A stretch of DNA of 30,057 nucleotides from positions 1 to 30,057 of the IMG/VR virus record IMGVR_UViG_3300030294_000130; one strand, given 5' to 3'. Position numbers and translations under genes: made by a program. Source of the stretch: a virus. The notes under the pieces were generated by a model. The model did no database searches, was not told the DNA's origin, and saw only the letters and a program-made list of their open reading frames with translations. Below are positions 22,585-27,613 of the stretch, piece after piece (the first letter of the stretch is position 1; each line of letters starts with the position of its first letter).

Positions 22585-23725
22585 GTGCTGATTGTACAGA
22601 GTTTAACTCTGGTCGTTTATCACTGGCATCTACTAATGTAGGTTTACCTTGAGGTTTTTCTATCAGCTCATTAAGCAGCTGTGTGAAATTCTTTTTGCCT
22701 ACAAGTTTTTCCATTGCAGTAATGCCATATAATTTCTTTTCAAATAGAATAGCTTCGTCATAACCTGCAGTCTTTAAAGTATCAACGACTTTAATTTCAT
22801 CTGTATACTTACGATTGCTTCTACCTTCAACTAACTTCCAGCCATCCCATTTCTTACCGTTAATAGCTTCTTCAAGTGCATACTCCGTAATATCCTTTAC
22901 CCAATCAGCTAAATATCCAGCTTGTTTGAGTACTTCTCCAATTTCTTCATCCGAGAGAATATCCGGATTAGCGAACTCCATTTTTGTAAGTTCAAGATTA
23001 GCTTCAGCTCTTGCACGACATGTGGCTCTTGCCTTACAAAATTTACAATGATCACCGGCAACAAATTCACCTTCACCTATCATGGCAAGTCTAGCCAAAG
23101 GCTTAACGATATTCTCACCCCAGTTCTTAAGTTCACTTACAGTTAGAAGTTCACTAGAAACATTCTCAAGTCTTGGTTGGATAATTGTTGTTTTTACCTT
23201 GTCAAAGCTATAGATCATATCGAATGCTGCAACAGCGCCAAGTCCGTATAATCTCAACTGTGGATTTTCTTCTGCAGATACACCAACGCCTTTTCCATAT
23301 TTAAGATCTATGATATGTATTTCATCATCTGCAACAATAACAACATCACCGGTACCAAACCCTTCGGGAACATAATCACTAAAATCAAGTCTCTGCTCTG
23401 TAAGTAAAATTACATCTTTGCATTTAGCTTTTGATTCATTTACAAATTCCCACACCTTTATGGTGTAATCTTCAACATAATCTTGAAGCTCCTGGTTATA
23501 ATATTCGTTTTCCTTCAGCTTATTAAATAGCTTTGTGTATGCAGTCTTTTTGATTGTCCCGGCATTATAATTAATTATTAATTCTGCAAGACTGTGTGCG
23601 AATGTTCCTTCAGCTGCATACGTACTACTCTTTTCTTCAAAACCTTCCTCTAATCTTACGGAAGGTGTGCAACACATCCAGCGCTTAGCACCTGATGCAC
23701 TTAACCTTGCATGAACATCAGGCAT
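22553..23725 (-). CDS. DUF2800 protein, predicted RecB/Cas4-like nuclease
   Basis: Counting from the GTG at 23734 (393 residues; the ATG at 23725, 5 bases after AGGTGA, is preferred), the protein begins with LSASGAKRWMCCTPS. It has AAEGTFAHSLAE (E42, H47), GFGTGDVVIV (D130) and IIDLKYGKGVGV (D143, K145), the acidic and D-x-K residues of PD-(D/E)XK nucleases of the RecB family. HCKFCKARATCR gives cysteines 230, 233 and 239, which with Cys21 or Cys22 would form a Cas4/AddB-type four-cysteine Fe-S site. It is probably a 5'-3' exonuclease for phage recombination, working with the nearby ssDNA-binding protein. The family label DUF2800 is from memory. Confidence 0.88.
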   Translation of the reverse strand: MPDVHARLSASGAKRWMCCTPSVRLEEGFEEKSSTYAAEGTFAHSLAELIINYNAGTIKKTAYTKLFNKLKENEYYNQELQDYVEDYTIKVWEFVNESKAKCKDVILLTEQRLDFSDYVPEGFGTGDVVIVADDEIHIIDLKYGKGVGVSAEENPQLRLYGLGAVAAFDMIYSFDKVKTTIIQPRLENVSSELLTVSELKNWGENIVKPLARLAMIGEGEFVAGDHCKFCKARATCRARAEANLELTKMEFANPDILSDEEIGEVLKQAGYLADWVKDITEYALEEAINGKKWDGWKLVEGRSNRKYTDEIKVVDTLKTAGYDEAILFEKKLYGITAMEKLVGKKNFTQLLNELIEKPQGKPTLVDASDKRPELNSVQSAHDDFAEEITP

Positions 23726-24149
23726 TAACTTCACCTACAACCTTACCGATAAGTGCAGCCTTTTCCATAACAGCAGCATAATCTTCTACCTTAACTGAAG
23801 AGATGTTCTCAGCTTCAAAAGATGTAAGTAATGCTTTAACTTCCTTTTGCTTTCCAGTACGTGTGAGTTGCACTAACTTGGCTCTTACTTCTTCTAGCGT
23901 ATAAGACTTAACCTCTCCTTCAAATCCAGAAGTATCGTCACTGATTGATTCAGCTGCTCCGTCGTTAGATACGGCAGAATTTTCTGCAAATTCTTCAGCT
24001 GGTTTATTACCTCTGGGTATCTTTTTTTCTTCCTTAATTTCTTTTACTACATTACTTAAATCTTTGGCATTATTGCCACCCTTGGATACAAGCTTTTCTG
24101 CAAAAGCTGTCATTTCCTCAAAATCTTTAAATTCTACATTAATTGTCAT
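23718..24149 (-). CDS. Hypothetical 143-aa recombination-module protein
   Basis: The protein has an N-terminal helix (VEFKDFEEMTAFAEKLVSKG), a long charged, Ala/Ser-rich low-complexity linker (about 43-80), and a C-terminal helical domain (YTLEEVRAKLVQLTRTGKQKEVKALLTSFEAENISSV). The C-terminal pattern is common in small proteins next to DUF2800 in Bacillota phages; their function is unknown. It is 2 bases after the PC4-like gene and overlaps the DUF2800 gene start. It may be an accessory of the exonuclease/ssDNA-binding pair, which is only an inference from position. Confidence 0.7.
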   Translation of the reverse strand: MTINVEFKDFEEMTAFAEKLVSKGGNNAKDLSNVVKEIKEEKKIPRGNKPAEEFAENSAVSNDGAAESISDDTSGFEGEVKSYTLEEVRAKLVQLTRTGKQKEVKALLTSFEAENISSVKVEDYAAVMEKAALIGKVVGEVNA

Positions 24150-24151
24150 TT

Positions 24152-24367
24152 CTATTTTTCCTCCTGGATTATTTGTTTTAATGCAATGAACTCTACTTCA
24201 GTAAGTGTTATTCCTTTTGTCATTTTTGTGTGATCCTTAGCCCAACCACGAATGTCATAAACTGGATCACGTCCATCCCAACTGATTTTGTTAACTTCTT
24301 TGGTCCATTTCCCATTTGCCGGTAATGTAATAAGATGTTCAACTATTTCAAACTTAACTTCGCCCAT
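24152..24367 (-). CDS. PC4/YdbC-like ssDNA-binding protein
   Basis: The 71-residue protein reads KFEIVEHLITLPANGKWTKEVNKISWDGRDPVYDIRGWAKDHTKMTKGITLTEVEFIALKQIIQ. The order (E-I-x-x-H, W-x-K-E-x-x-x-x-x-W-N/D-G-R-x-P-x-Y-D-I-R-x-W, and G-I-T-L-T-x-x-E) is that of the YdbC/PC4-like family, a short beta sheet plus helix that binds single-stranded DNA. It lies at the head of the recombination genes. GGAAGATAAAG precedes the ATG. It overlaps the upstream zinc-ribbon ORF. Confidence 0.82.
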   Translation of the reverse strand: MGEVKFEIVEHLITLPANGKWTKEVNKISWDGRDPVYDIRGWAKDHTKMTKGITLTEVEFIALKQIIQEEK

Positions 24368-24446
24368 CTTTATCTTCCTCTCTGCAATCGCATTTTTCGT
24401 CTGGATCTAAATTAGCACCGCAGTAAGGACATATTTTATAAGCCAT
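24354..24446 (-). CDS. Tiny zinc-ribbon protein (30 aa)
   Basis: GGAGG lies 10 bases before the ATG at 24446. The 30-residue product, MAYKICPYCGANLDPDEKCD followed by CREEDKDGRS, has CPYC and CDC cysteines that could hold a zinc ion. It overlaps the start of the PC4-like gene by 14 bases, so the two are probably translated together. Such short zinc ribbons are frequent in phage early operons; no specific role is known to me. Confidence 0.65.
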   Translation of the reverse strand: MAYKICPYCGANLDPDEKCDCREEDKDGRS

Positions 24447-24500
24447 TTGACTTAATCCTCCTTATTTGATATATTTACTTTATAATTGTTTTACTTTTGG

Positions 24501-24526
24501 GCCCAAACCTCTGCGAAAGGTTGGGC
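24501..24526 (+). terminator. Hairpin followed by T-run, reading rightward
   Basis: GCCCAAACCT (24501-24510) pairs with AGGTTGGGC (24518-24526) with one bulged A, then TCATTTTTG on the plus strand. On the minus strand, the direction of the neighbouring genes, the hairpin is followed by A-rich sequence, so it is not an intrinsic terminator for them. It may stop antisense transcription or protect an RNA 3' end. Confidence 0.4.
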
Positions 24527-24766
24527 TCATTTTTGTATTTCAACTTGGTACTTCTGCCATTTTGTTGCTTCATAGCTATCCTTGGATGTTGGTGTAGTTA
24601 ATAATTTCCAAGTAATTGCCACTAGTATTGCAGTAATTGCCATTGCTATAGCAAACCACTGCAGCCATTCTCTTATGAATTTTAATAACTGCATCCTGCT
24701 TATTTGCCTATAAGATAACCGAAAGTTATAAAAAGCTATATCCATTGTGTTAAAGAACTTCTTCAA
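24527..24766 (-). CDS. Small membrane protein (79 aa)
   Basis: The start is TTG, 8 bases after AAGGAGA. The product has an amphipathic, Arg/aromatic N-terminal half (FNTMDIAFYNFRLSYRQISR), one hydrophobic span (about 42-61, WFAIAMAITAILVAITWKLL) and a polar C-terminus (TTPTSKDSYEATKWQKYQVE). Nothing shows a specific function. The upstream 53-aa gene ends 4 bases before this start, so the two are in one transcript. Confidence 0.65.
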   Translation of the reverse strand: MKKFFNTMDIAFYNFRLSYRQISRMQLLKFIREWLQWFAIAMAITAILVAITWKLLTTPTSKDSYEATKWQKYQVEIQK

Positions 24767-24770
24767 AATT

Positions 24771-24932
24771 TTATCTCCTTTCTAGCTTGTACATATTTGC
24801 ATCAAATTTCTTTTTCAGATTACTAGCCTGGTTTACTGCATCATCTGAACTAGAAGCCATTATGTCGGCGATTCCTGTCTCTCCTACTTTATATAAAGTA
24901 ACTTTGTAGGAAATTAATTTGTTAATTATCAA
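24771..24932 (-). CDS. Hypothetical 53-aa protein
   Basis: A TTG start at 24932 lies 9 bases after GGAG, directly after the stop of the 35-aa gene. The product (MIINKLISYKVTLYKVGETG ... ) has a short beta hairpin followed by a helix (SSSDDAVNQASNLKKKFDANMYKL) and a basic end. No family is recognised. Its last codons carry the AAGGAGA used by the next gene. The coding call rests on the ribosome site and the tight chaining with neighbours. Confidence 0.55.
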   Translation of the reverse strand: MIINKLISYKVTLYKVGETGIADIMASSSDDAVNQASNLKKKFDANMYKLERR

Positions 24933-24933
24933 A

Positions 24934-25041
24934 CTAAAGTTCTCCTTCCATAAACAATGACTCTTGGACGTATTCTAAAACTCTTTTAGCTAAATCAGCT
25001 TTAAGTTCTTCGACATAATTTTTTTCAATTATATTTTTCAT
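24934..25041 (-). CDS. Hypothetical 35-aa peptide
   Basis: The ATG at 25041 follows GGTGGAGAG by a few bases, and the frame gives 35 residues (MKNIIEKNYVEELKADLAKR then VLEYVQESLFMEGEL), an amphipathic helix with alternating acidic and basic residues. Its last codons hold the GGAG for the next gene. The function is unknown. A short peptide of this type could bind a host protein, but nothing in the sequence says which. Confidence 0.55.
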   Translation of the reverse strand: MKNIIEKNYVEELKADLAKRVLEYVQESLFMEGEL

Positions 25042-25064
25042 ATCTCTCCACCTTCCCCCGATAA

Positions 25065-25184
25065 TTATTTTTTTACCAGTACCGTGTGGCCATCATTTAT
25101 TTCAACTTCATAATCTAATAATTCATTAAGTAACTGAACTGTACGAATATCCAATAAATCCGCATTTCTTAATTCTTTGTGCAT
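25065..25184 (-). CDS. Hypothetical 39-aa peptide
   Basis: A very strong AAGGAGG lies 7 bases before the ATG at 25184. The peptide (MHKELRNADLLDIRTVQLLN then ELLDYEVEINDGHTVLVKK) has an N-terminal helix and a C-terminal beta-like hairpin. It is unlike anything I recognise. It is the first leftward gene after the small rightward gene's promoter, whose -35 element lies 18 bases away. Confidence 0.6.
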   Translation of the reverse strand: MHKELRNADLLDIRTVQLLNELLDYEVEINDGHTVLVKK

Positions 25185-25201
25185 ACGATTCCCTCCTTAT
25201 A

Positions 25202-25230
25202 TTGGTGTATTTTGTAAATAGTGGTATAAT
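25202..25230 (+). promoter_or_regulatory. Extended -10 promoter for the small rightward gene
   Basis: TTGGTG (25202-25207), a 17-base spacer, then TGG-TATAAT with TATAAT at 25225-25230; the TGn before the -10 is the extended form that compensates for a weak -35. The start of the gene at 25278 with AAGGAG follows about 48 bases later. Confidence 0.65.
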
Positions 25231-25277
25231 CTCCCTATCAGCTTGCGGTTGAAATACTAATGGAAGGAGAAACCTAT

Positions 25278-25448
25278 ATGAAATTAACTTCTGAATTATG
25301 TAATGCAGTTTTAGATACTTATTCAAAGAAATTTCTTAATGAAAACGATGGAAAAGACATGCATATGCATTTTGCTCAAATAGTATTAGACGTTCTTCAA
25401 ATTACTTTTGAGGAACTTGACAAGGATAATTGCCCTTCCATCCAATAG
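25278..25448 (+). CDS. Hypothetical 56-aa protein, rightward within the leftward early region
   Basis: AAGGAG lies 7 bases before the ATG at 25278; an in-frame ATG at 25260 lies before the ribosome site and was not chosen. The product (MKLTSELCNAVLDTYSKKFL then NENDGKDMHMHFAQIVLDVLQITFEELDKDNCPSIQ) is acidic and helical. Its last 47 bases overlap the 3' end of the convergent 25402-25683 gene. It has an extended -10 promoter, so it is expressed apart from the lytic operon, perhaps in the lysogen, and transcription from the lytic promoter would read it antisense. No family is recognised. Confidence 0.7.
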   Translation: MKLTSELCNAVLDTYSKKFLNENDGKDMHMHFAQIVLDVLQITFEELDKDNCPSIQ

Positions 25449-25683
25449 CTTTAAGCGCTTTTTCCATTTCCAAGATACTACTTTGCTGACTTTGAACTTG
25501 TACTTCGAGGTCGGCAATTCTTTTATTCATCTCCAATATATTTCTTTTCTTATCCACTTTTTTACCCTTCCGCTCTAATCCTCTCTCAAGGCTTTCGCAT
25601 ATTTTCTCAATAGATTGCTGACAAGCGGAATACTTAAATCGAAAATCTTTTTCCATGGATTTTACATCTTCATCCTTATTCAT
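25402..25683 (-). CDS. Hypothetical 93-aa coiled-coil protein
   Basis: The protein is strongly helical and charged (MNKDEDVKSMEKDFRFKYSA, CESLERGLERKGKKVDKKRN, ILEMNKRIADLEVQVQSQQS) with heptad-like leucines in residues 48-80. It ends WKGNYPCQVPQK. GGAAGGTG precedes the ATG, and its start overlaps the stop of the small membrane protein gene by 8 bases. No family is recognised. Confidence 0.7.
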   Translation of the reverse strand: MNKDEDVKSMEKDFRFKYSACQQSIEKICESLERGLERKGKKVDKKRNILEMNKRIADLEVQVQSQQSSILEMEKALKAIGWKGNYPCQVPQK

Positions 25684-25804
25684 AAATCACCTTCCATATA
25701 AATTTAGTAGATATCCATAGGTAATGTGTTAATCTGCATACCAAAAATGTAAGAGATATATAGACTAAGTCTAAAAGAATAATAAAAATCGCAAAACCAA
25801 TCAT
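25676..25804 (-). CDS. Small membrane protein (42 aa)
   Basis: AGGAGG lies 10 bases before the ATG at 25804. The product starts MIGFAIFIILLDLVYISLTF (about 2-23, one hydrophobic helix) and ends with an aromatic, weakly basic tail (RLTHYLWISTKFIWKVIYE). It lies between the excisionase-like gene and the coiled-coil gene, overlapping the latter. No family is recognised. Small membrane peptides in early phage operons may affect the host membrane, but this is only a possibility. Confidence 0.65.
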   Translation of the reverse strand: MIGFAIFIILLDLVYISLTFLVCRLTHYLWISTKFIWKVIYE

Positions 25805-25841
25805 TTTTATAGAACCTCCTATTTGATATTCTTTCTAATCC

Positions 25842-26021
25842 TTATCTCGATTTTATACATGCTTCTTCCGGCATAAGTTCCTTGACAGGTATTAAAATTT
25901 TCCCCGACCACTCTACCTTTGACAAGGTACCGTCTCTGATGCGTCTTCCTAATGTACTGTACGATAATCCGGTTATTTCAATTGCTTCCACGAGTGTTAC
26001 ATACTGCCTTGTAATTATCAC
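25842..26021 (-). CDS. Excisionase/AlpA-like small DNA-binding protein
   Basis: The frame starts with GTG at 26021, 10 bases after AAAGGAG. It gives 59 residues: YVTLVEAIEITGLSYSTLGR, then RIRDGTLSKVEWSGKILIPVKELMPEE. This is the winged helix-turn-helix pattern of excisionase and MerR-like DNA-binding domains (ITGLSYSTLGRRIRDGTL, then the K-I-L-I-P wing). Its position next to the Cro-like gene and in an early operon opposite the integrase fits an excisionase, or a regulator of early genes. A 16-bp operator copy lies 27 bases upstream. Confidence 0.75.
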   Translation of the reverse strand: MIITRQYVTLVEAIEITGLSYSTLGRRIRDGTLSKVEWSGKILIPVKELMPEEACIKSR

Positions 26022-26047
26022 TACCTGATCACTCCTTTCTTAAATAT

Positions 26048-26063
26048 GTGTCTTTTACGACAC
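26048..26063. promoter_or_regulatory. Operator copy 2 (between the Cro-like and excisionase-like genes)
   Basis: GTGTCTTTTACGACAC is a 16-bp imperfect palindrome (GTGTC/GACAC arms) differing at one position from the core of the copy at 26314-26331. It abuts the Cro-like gene's stop and lies 27 bases before the excisionase-like start. Confidence 0.65.
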
Positions 26064-26285
26064 TTAGTCATTAAAAAAAATAGACATTATTTCTTCGTCT
26101 GACATCCCCAATACTTCTGCTAATGCTAATATCTCTTTTCTATCAAATTCACTTTTTCCATTCATCTTTCTATAAAAGGCGCTTTTACTTATCTTCATTC
26201 CTTTTATATTTTCTAAATCAGCTATAACATCATCAACCGTCTTTTTATTTATTGTTATTTTCGCTTTTAATGCGTAGGCATTCAT
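26064..26285 (-). CDS. Cro-like XRE-family repressor (73 aa)
   Basis: The product (MNAYALKAKITINKKTVDDV onwards) has an XRE helix-turn-helix: VIADLENIKGMKISKSAFYRKMNGKSEFDRKEILALAEVLGM, with ISKSAFYRKMNG as the recognition region. It is divergent from the larger repressor at 26463 and read from the strong leftward promoter at 26363-26335, with an operator lying over the expected transcription start. This arrangement is that of Cro, which represses the lysogeny promoter and lowers early transcription. AAGGAAGGAG lies before the ATG. Confidence 0.82.
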   Translation of the reverse strand: MNAYALKAKITINKKTVDDVIADLENIKGMKISKSAFYRKMNGKSEFDRKEILALAEVLGMSDEEIMSIFFND

Positions 26286-26313
26286 AAATCACTCTCCTTC
26301 CTTATATGTTAAA

Positions 26314-26331
26314 AGTGTCTTATACGACACT
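26314..26331. promoter_or_regulatory. Operator copy 1, at the leftward promoter start
   Basis: AGTGTCTTATACGACACT is an 18-bp palindrome with perfect 6-bp arms (AGTGTC/GACACT). It lies just downstream of the -10 of the leftward promoter, over the expected start. Single GACACT half-sites lie at 26372-26377 and 26413-26418, the latter inside the spacer of the rightward promoter. The copy at 26048-26063 shares 15 of 16 bases. Confidence 0.75.
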
Positions 26332-26334
26332 GTC

Positions 26335-26363
26335 ATAATATCATTTATTTTGTCGATTGTCAA
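26335..26363 (-). promoter_or_regulatory. Leftward early (lytic) promoter
   Basis: On the minus strand TTGACA (26363-26358), a 17-base spacer and TATTAT (26340-26335) give a near-consensus promoter reading into the Cro-like gene. Operator copy 1 begins 4 bases after the -10. Confidence 0.8.
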
Positions 26364-26402
26364 CACTAAAAGACACTTTTTTCAATATTTACAATATTTT
26401 AG

Positions 26403-26431
26403 TTGCATAAATGACACTTTAATTATATAAT
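26403..26431 (+). promoter_or_regulatory. Rightward repressor promoter
   Basis: TTGCAT (26403-26408), a 17-base spacer and a perfect TATAAT (26426-26431) lead to the repressor ATG at 26463. A GACACT half-site at 26413-26418 lies in the spacer, allowing repressor or Cro to control it. Confidence 0.75.
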
Positions 26432-26462
26432 AAGGAAAATTAAGCAAACGGGGTTTGAATTA

Positions 26463-26951
26463 ATGGATGACAAATTAAGACAACGAAGAATCGAATTAGA
26501 TTTAACACTAGAACAAGTCGGCGATATATGCGGCGTAGGAAAAAGTACAGTAAGAAAATGGGAAAATGGAATGATTAATGATATTGGTCGAAGCAAAATA
26601 GTGCTTCTTGCTAAAGCTTTAAAGGTTTCTCCTCTTTTTATTTTGGACCTTGATAATTATGATGTTAATTTAACAAATCAAGAAAAAAGTTTGCTAACCT
26701 ACTATAGAAAAATGAATGACATTGGTAAGCAAAAAGCATTTGGTAATATAGAAGATTTATCAAGGATATATTCCATAGATGTGGTATCATACGATAATTA
26801 TTTATATAATTCCAATAATAGCCATAATCTATTCGTTGCAGAACCAAGATCAGAATATAAATGCGAAGTCAATGCTGCACACGCTAATATAAATGCTAGC
26901 ACTGAAGATATAAAGCACGATGAAGATATTATGAATGATCATAACTTTTAA
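26463..26951 (+). CDS. Lysogeny repressor, XRE/CI-like, without a self-cleavage domain
   Basis: The 162-residue protein has an N-terminal XRE helix-turn-helix (about 5-60): LRQRRIELDLTLEQVGDICG, then VGKSTVRKWENG and LAKALKVSPLFILD. The C-terminal half has SLLTYYRKMNDIGKQKAFGNIEDLSRIY, an oligomerisation-like helix. There is no S24/LexA-type serine-lysine peptidase domain, so induction would not go by RecA-stimulated self-cleavage. The adjacent ImmA-like gene suggests ImmA/ImmR-style removal instead. GGGG lies 9 bases before the ATG. It is divergent from the Cro-like gene and co-directional with the integrase. Confidence 0.87.
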   Translation: MDDKLRQRRIELDLTLEQVGDICGVGKSTVRKWENGMINDIGRSKIVLLAKALKVSPLFILDLDNYDVNLTNQEKSLLTYYRKMNDIGKQKAFGNIEDLSRIYSIDVVSYDNYLYNSNNSHNLFVAEPRSEYKCEVNAAHANINASTEDIKHDEDIMNDHNF

Positions 26952-26968
26952 TATACAGGGGGACAATA

Positions 26969-27433
26969 TTGAATTACGAGGAATTATTAATAGAAGCAGA
27001 TAAAAACGGATTGATTACTAAAGAAAAAAATTTAAAAGCTAATGACGGTAGGATTAAGGGAAACCTTATCGCTATAAAAAAAAATATGTCAGAACTAAAA
27101 AAAGCATGTGTACTTGCTGAAGAACTAGGACATTACTACACTTCAACGGGCAATATAATGGATTTAATTGATACGAAAAATAGAAAGCAAGAATACAGAG
27201 CTAGAATATGGGCTTATGATAAGCAAATAGGATTACAAGGAATAGTTAAATCTTTTAATGCTAGATGCATTAGTATAAATGATATGGCTGAATATTTAAA
27301 TGTTACAGAAGATTTTTTAATAGAGGCTCTGGAATGTTATAGACATAAATATGGAATGGCAACCAAATTAGACAATTATGTAATCGGATTTGAACCAACG
27401 CTATATGTAATGGAATTATTTGAGGGCATATAA
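26969..27433 (+). CDS. ImmA/IrrE-like protein, degenerate metal motif
   Basis: The 154-residue protein begins with TTG after GGGGG, 17 bases after the repressor stop. CVLAEELGHYYTSTGN at 47-62 is the place of the HELGH zinc motif of ImmA/IrrE peptidases; here the first His is Glu (E51-E52-L-G-H55). I recall this EELGH form as usual in the short ImmA-like proteins of Bacillota phages. A second half, RKQEYRARIWAYDKQIGLQGIV and INDMAEYLNVTEDFLIEALECYRHKYG, matches that subfamily. It probably acts with the repressor in control of induction, whether by proteolysis or by binding. Confidence 0.82.
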   Translation: MNYEELLIEADKNGLITKEKNLKANDGRIKGNLIAIKKNMSELKKACVLAEELGHYYTSTGNIMDLIDTKNRKQEYRARIWAYDKQIGLQGIVKSFNARCISINDMAEYLNVTEDFLIEALECYRHKYGMATKLDNYVIGFEPTLYVMELFEGI

Positions 27434-27461
27434 TAGAGCACCCTATTTATATAAATAAAAA

Positions 27462-27486
27462 CAGTCACTGCTACCAACAGTGACTG
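27462..27486. terminator. Hairpin terminator between the ImmA-like and integrase genes
   Basis: CAGTCACTG (27462-27470) and CAGTGACTG (27478-27486) form a perfect 9-bp stem with a 7-base loop. Outer AGAGCA (27435-27440) and TGCTCT (27485-27490) may pair further. On the minus strand TTTTTATTTATA follows the stem, a strong terminator reading leftward; rightward it is followed only by CTCTTATAG. It would separate the repressor operon from the integrase and stop leftward transcription into the repressor. Confidence 0.7.
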
Positions 27487-27581
27487 CTCTTATAGAAACT
27501 AGTAACCACGAGTGATTAATAATGCTCTTAACAAGCTATATTATATCATTCAGGCGTGGTTTTGTAAACTGCGCTATTTTA

Positions 27582-27595
27582 TTGCGACGTCGCAA
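27582..27595. promoter_or_regulatory. 14-bp GC-centred palindrome upstream of the integrase
   Basis: TTGCGACGTCGCAA is a perfect 14-bp palindrome lying 18 bases before the integrase start, just before its AGGAAGG. It stands out in AT-rich surroundings. It could be a protein binding site or a hairpin that controls integrase translation. No second copy was noticed. Confidence 0.45.
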
Positions 27596-27613
27596 CAGGA
27601 AGGATGATGTAAA

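Noticed and set aside
24501-24526. Riboswitch or structured RNA before the zinc-ribbon and PC4-like genes
   Set aside because: Only a single simple hairpin with a bulge is seen, with no conserved aptamer-like core that I recognise.
25126-25326. 66-codon minus-strand frame across the rightward small gene's promoter
   Set aside because: No ribosome site; it overlaps the better-supported 39-aa gene and the extended -10 promoter of the rightward gene.
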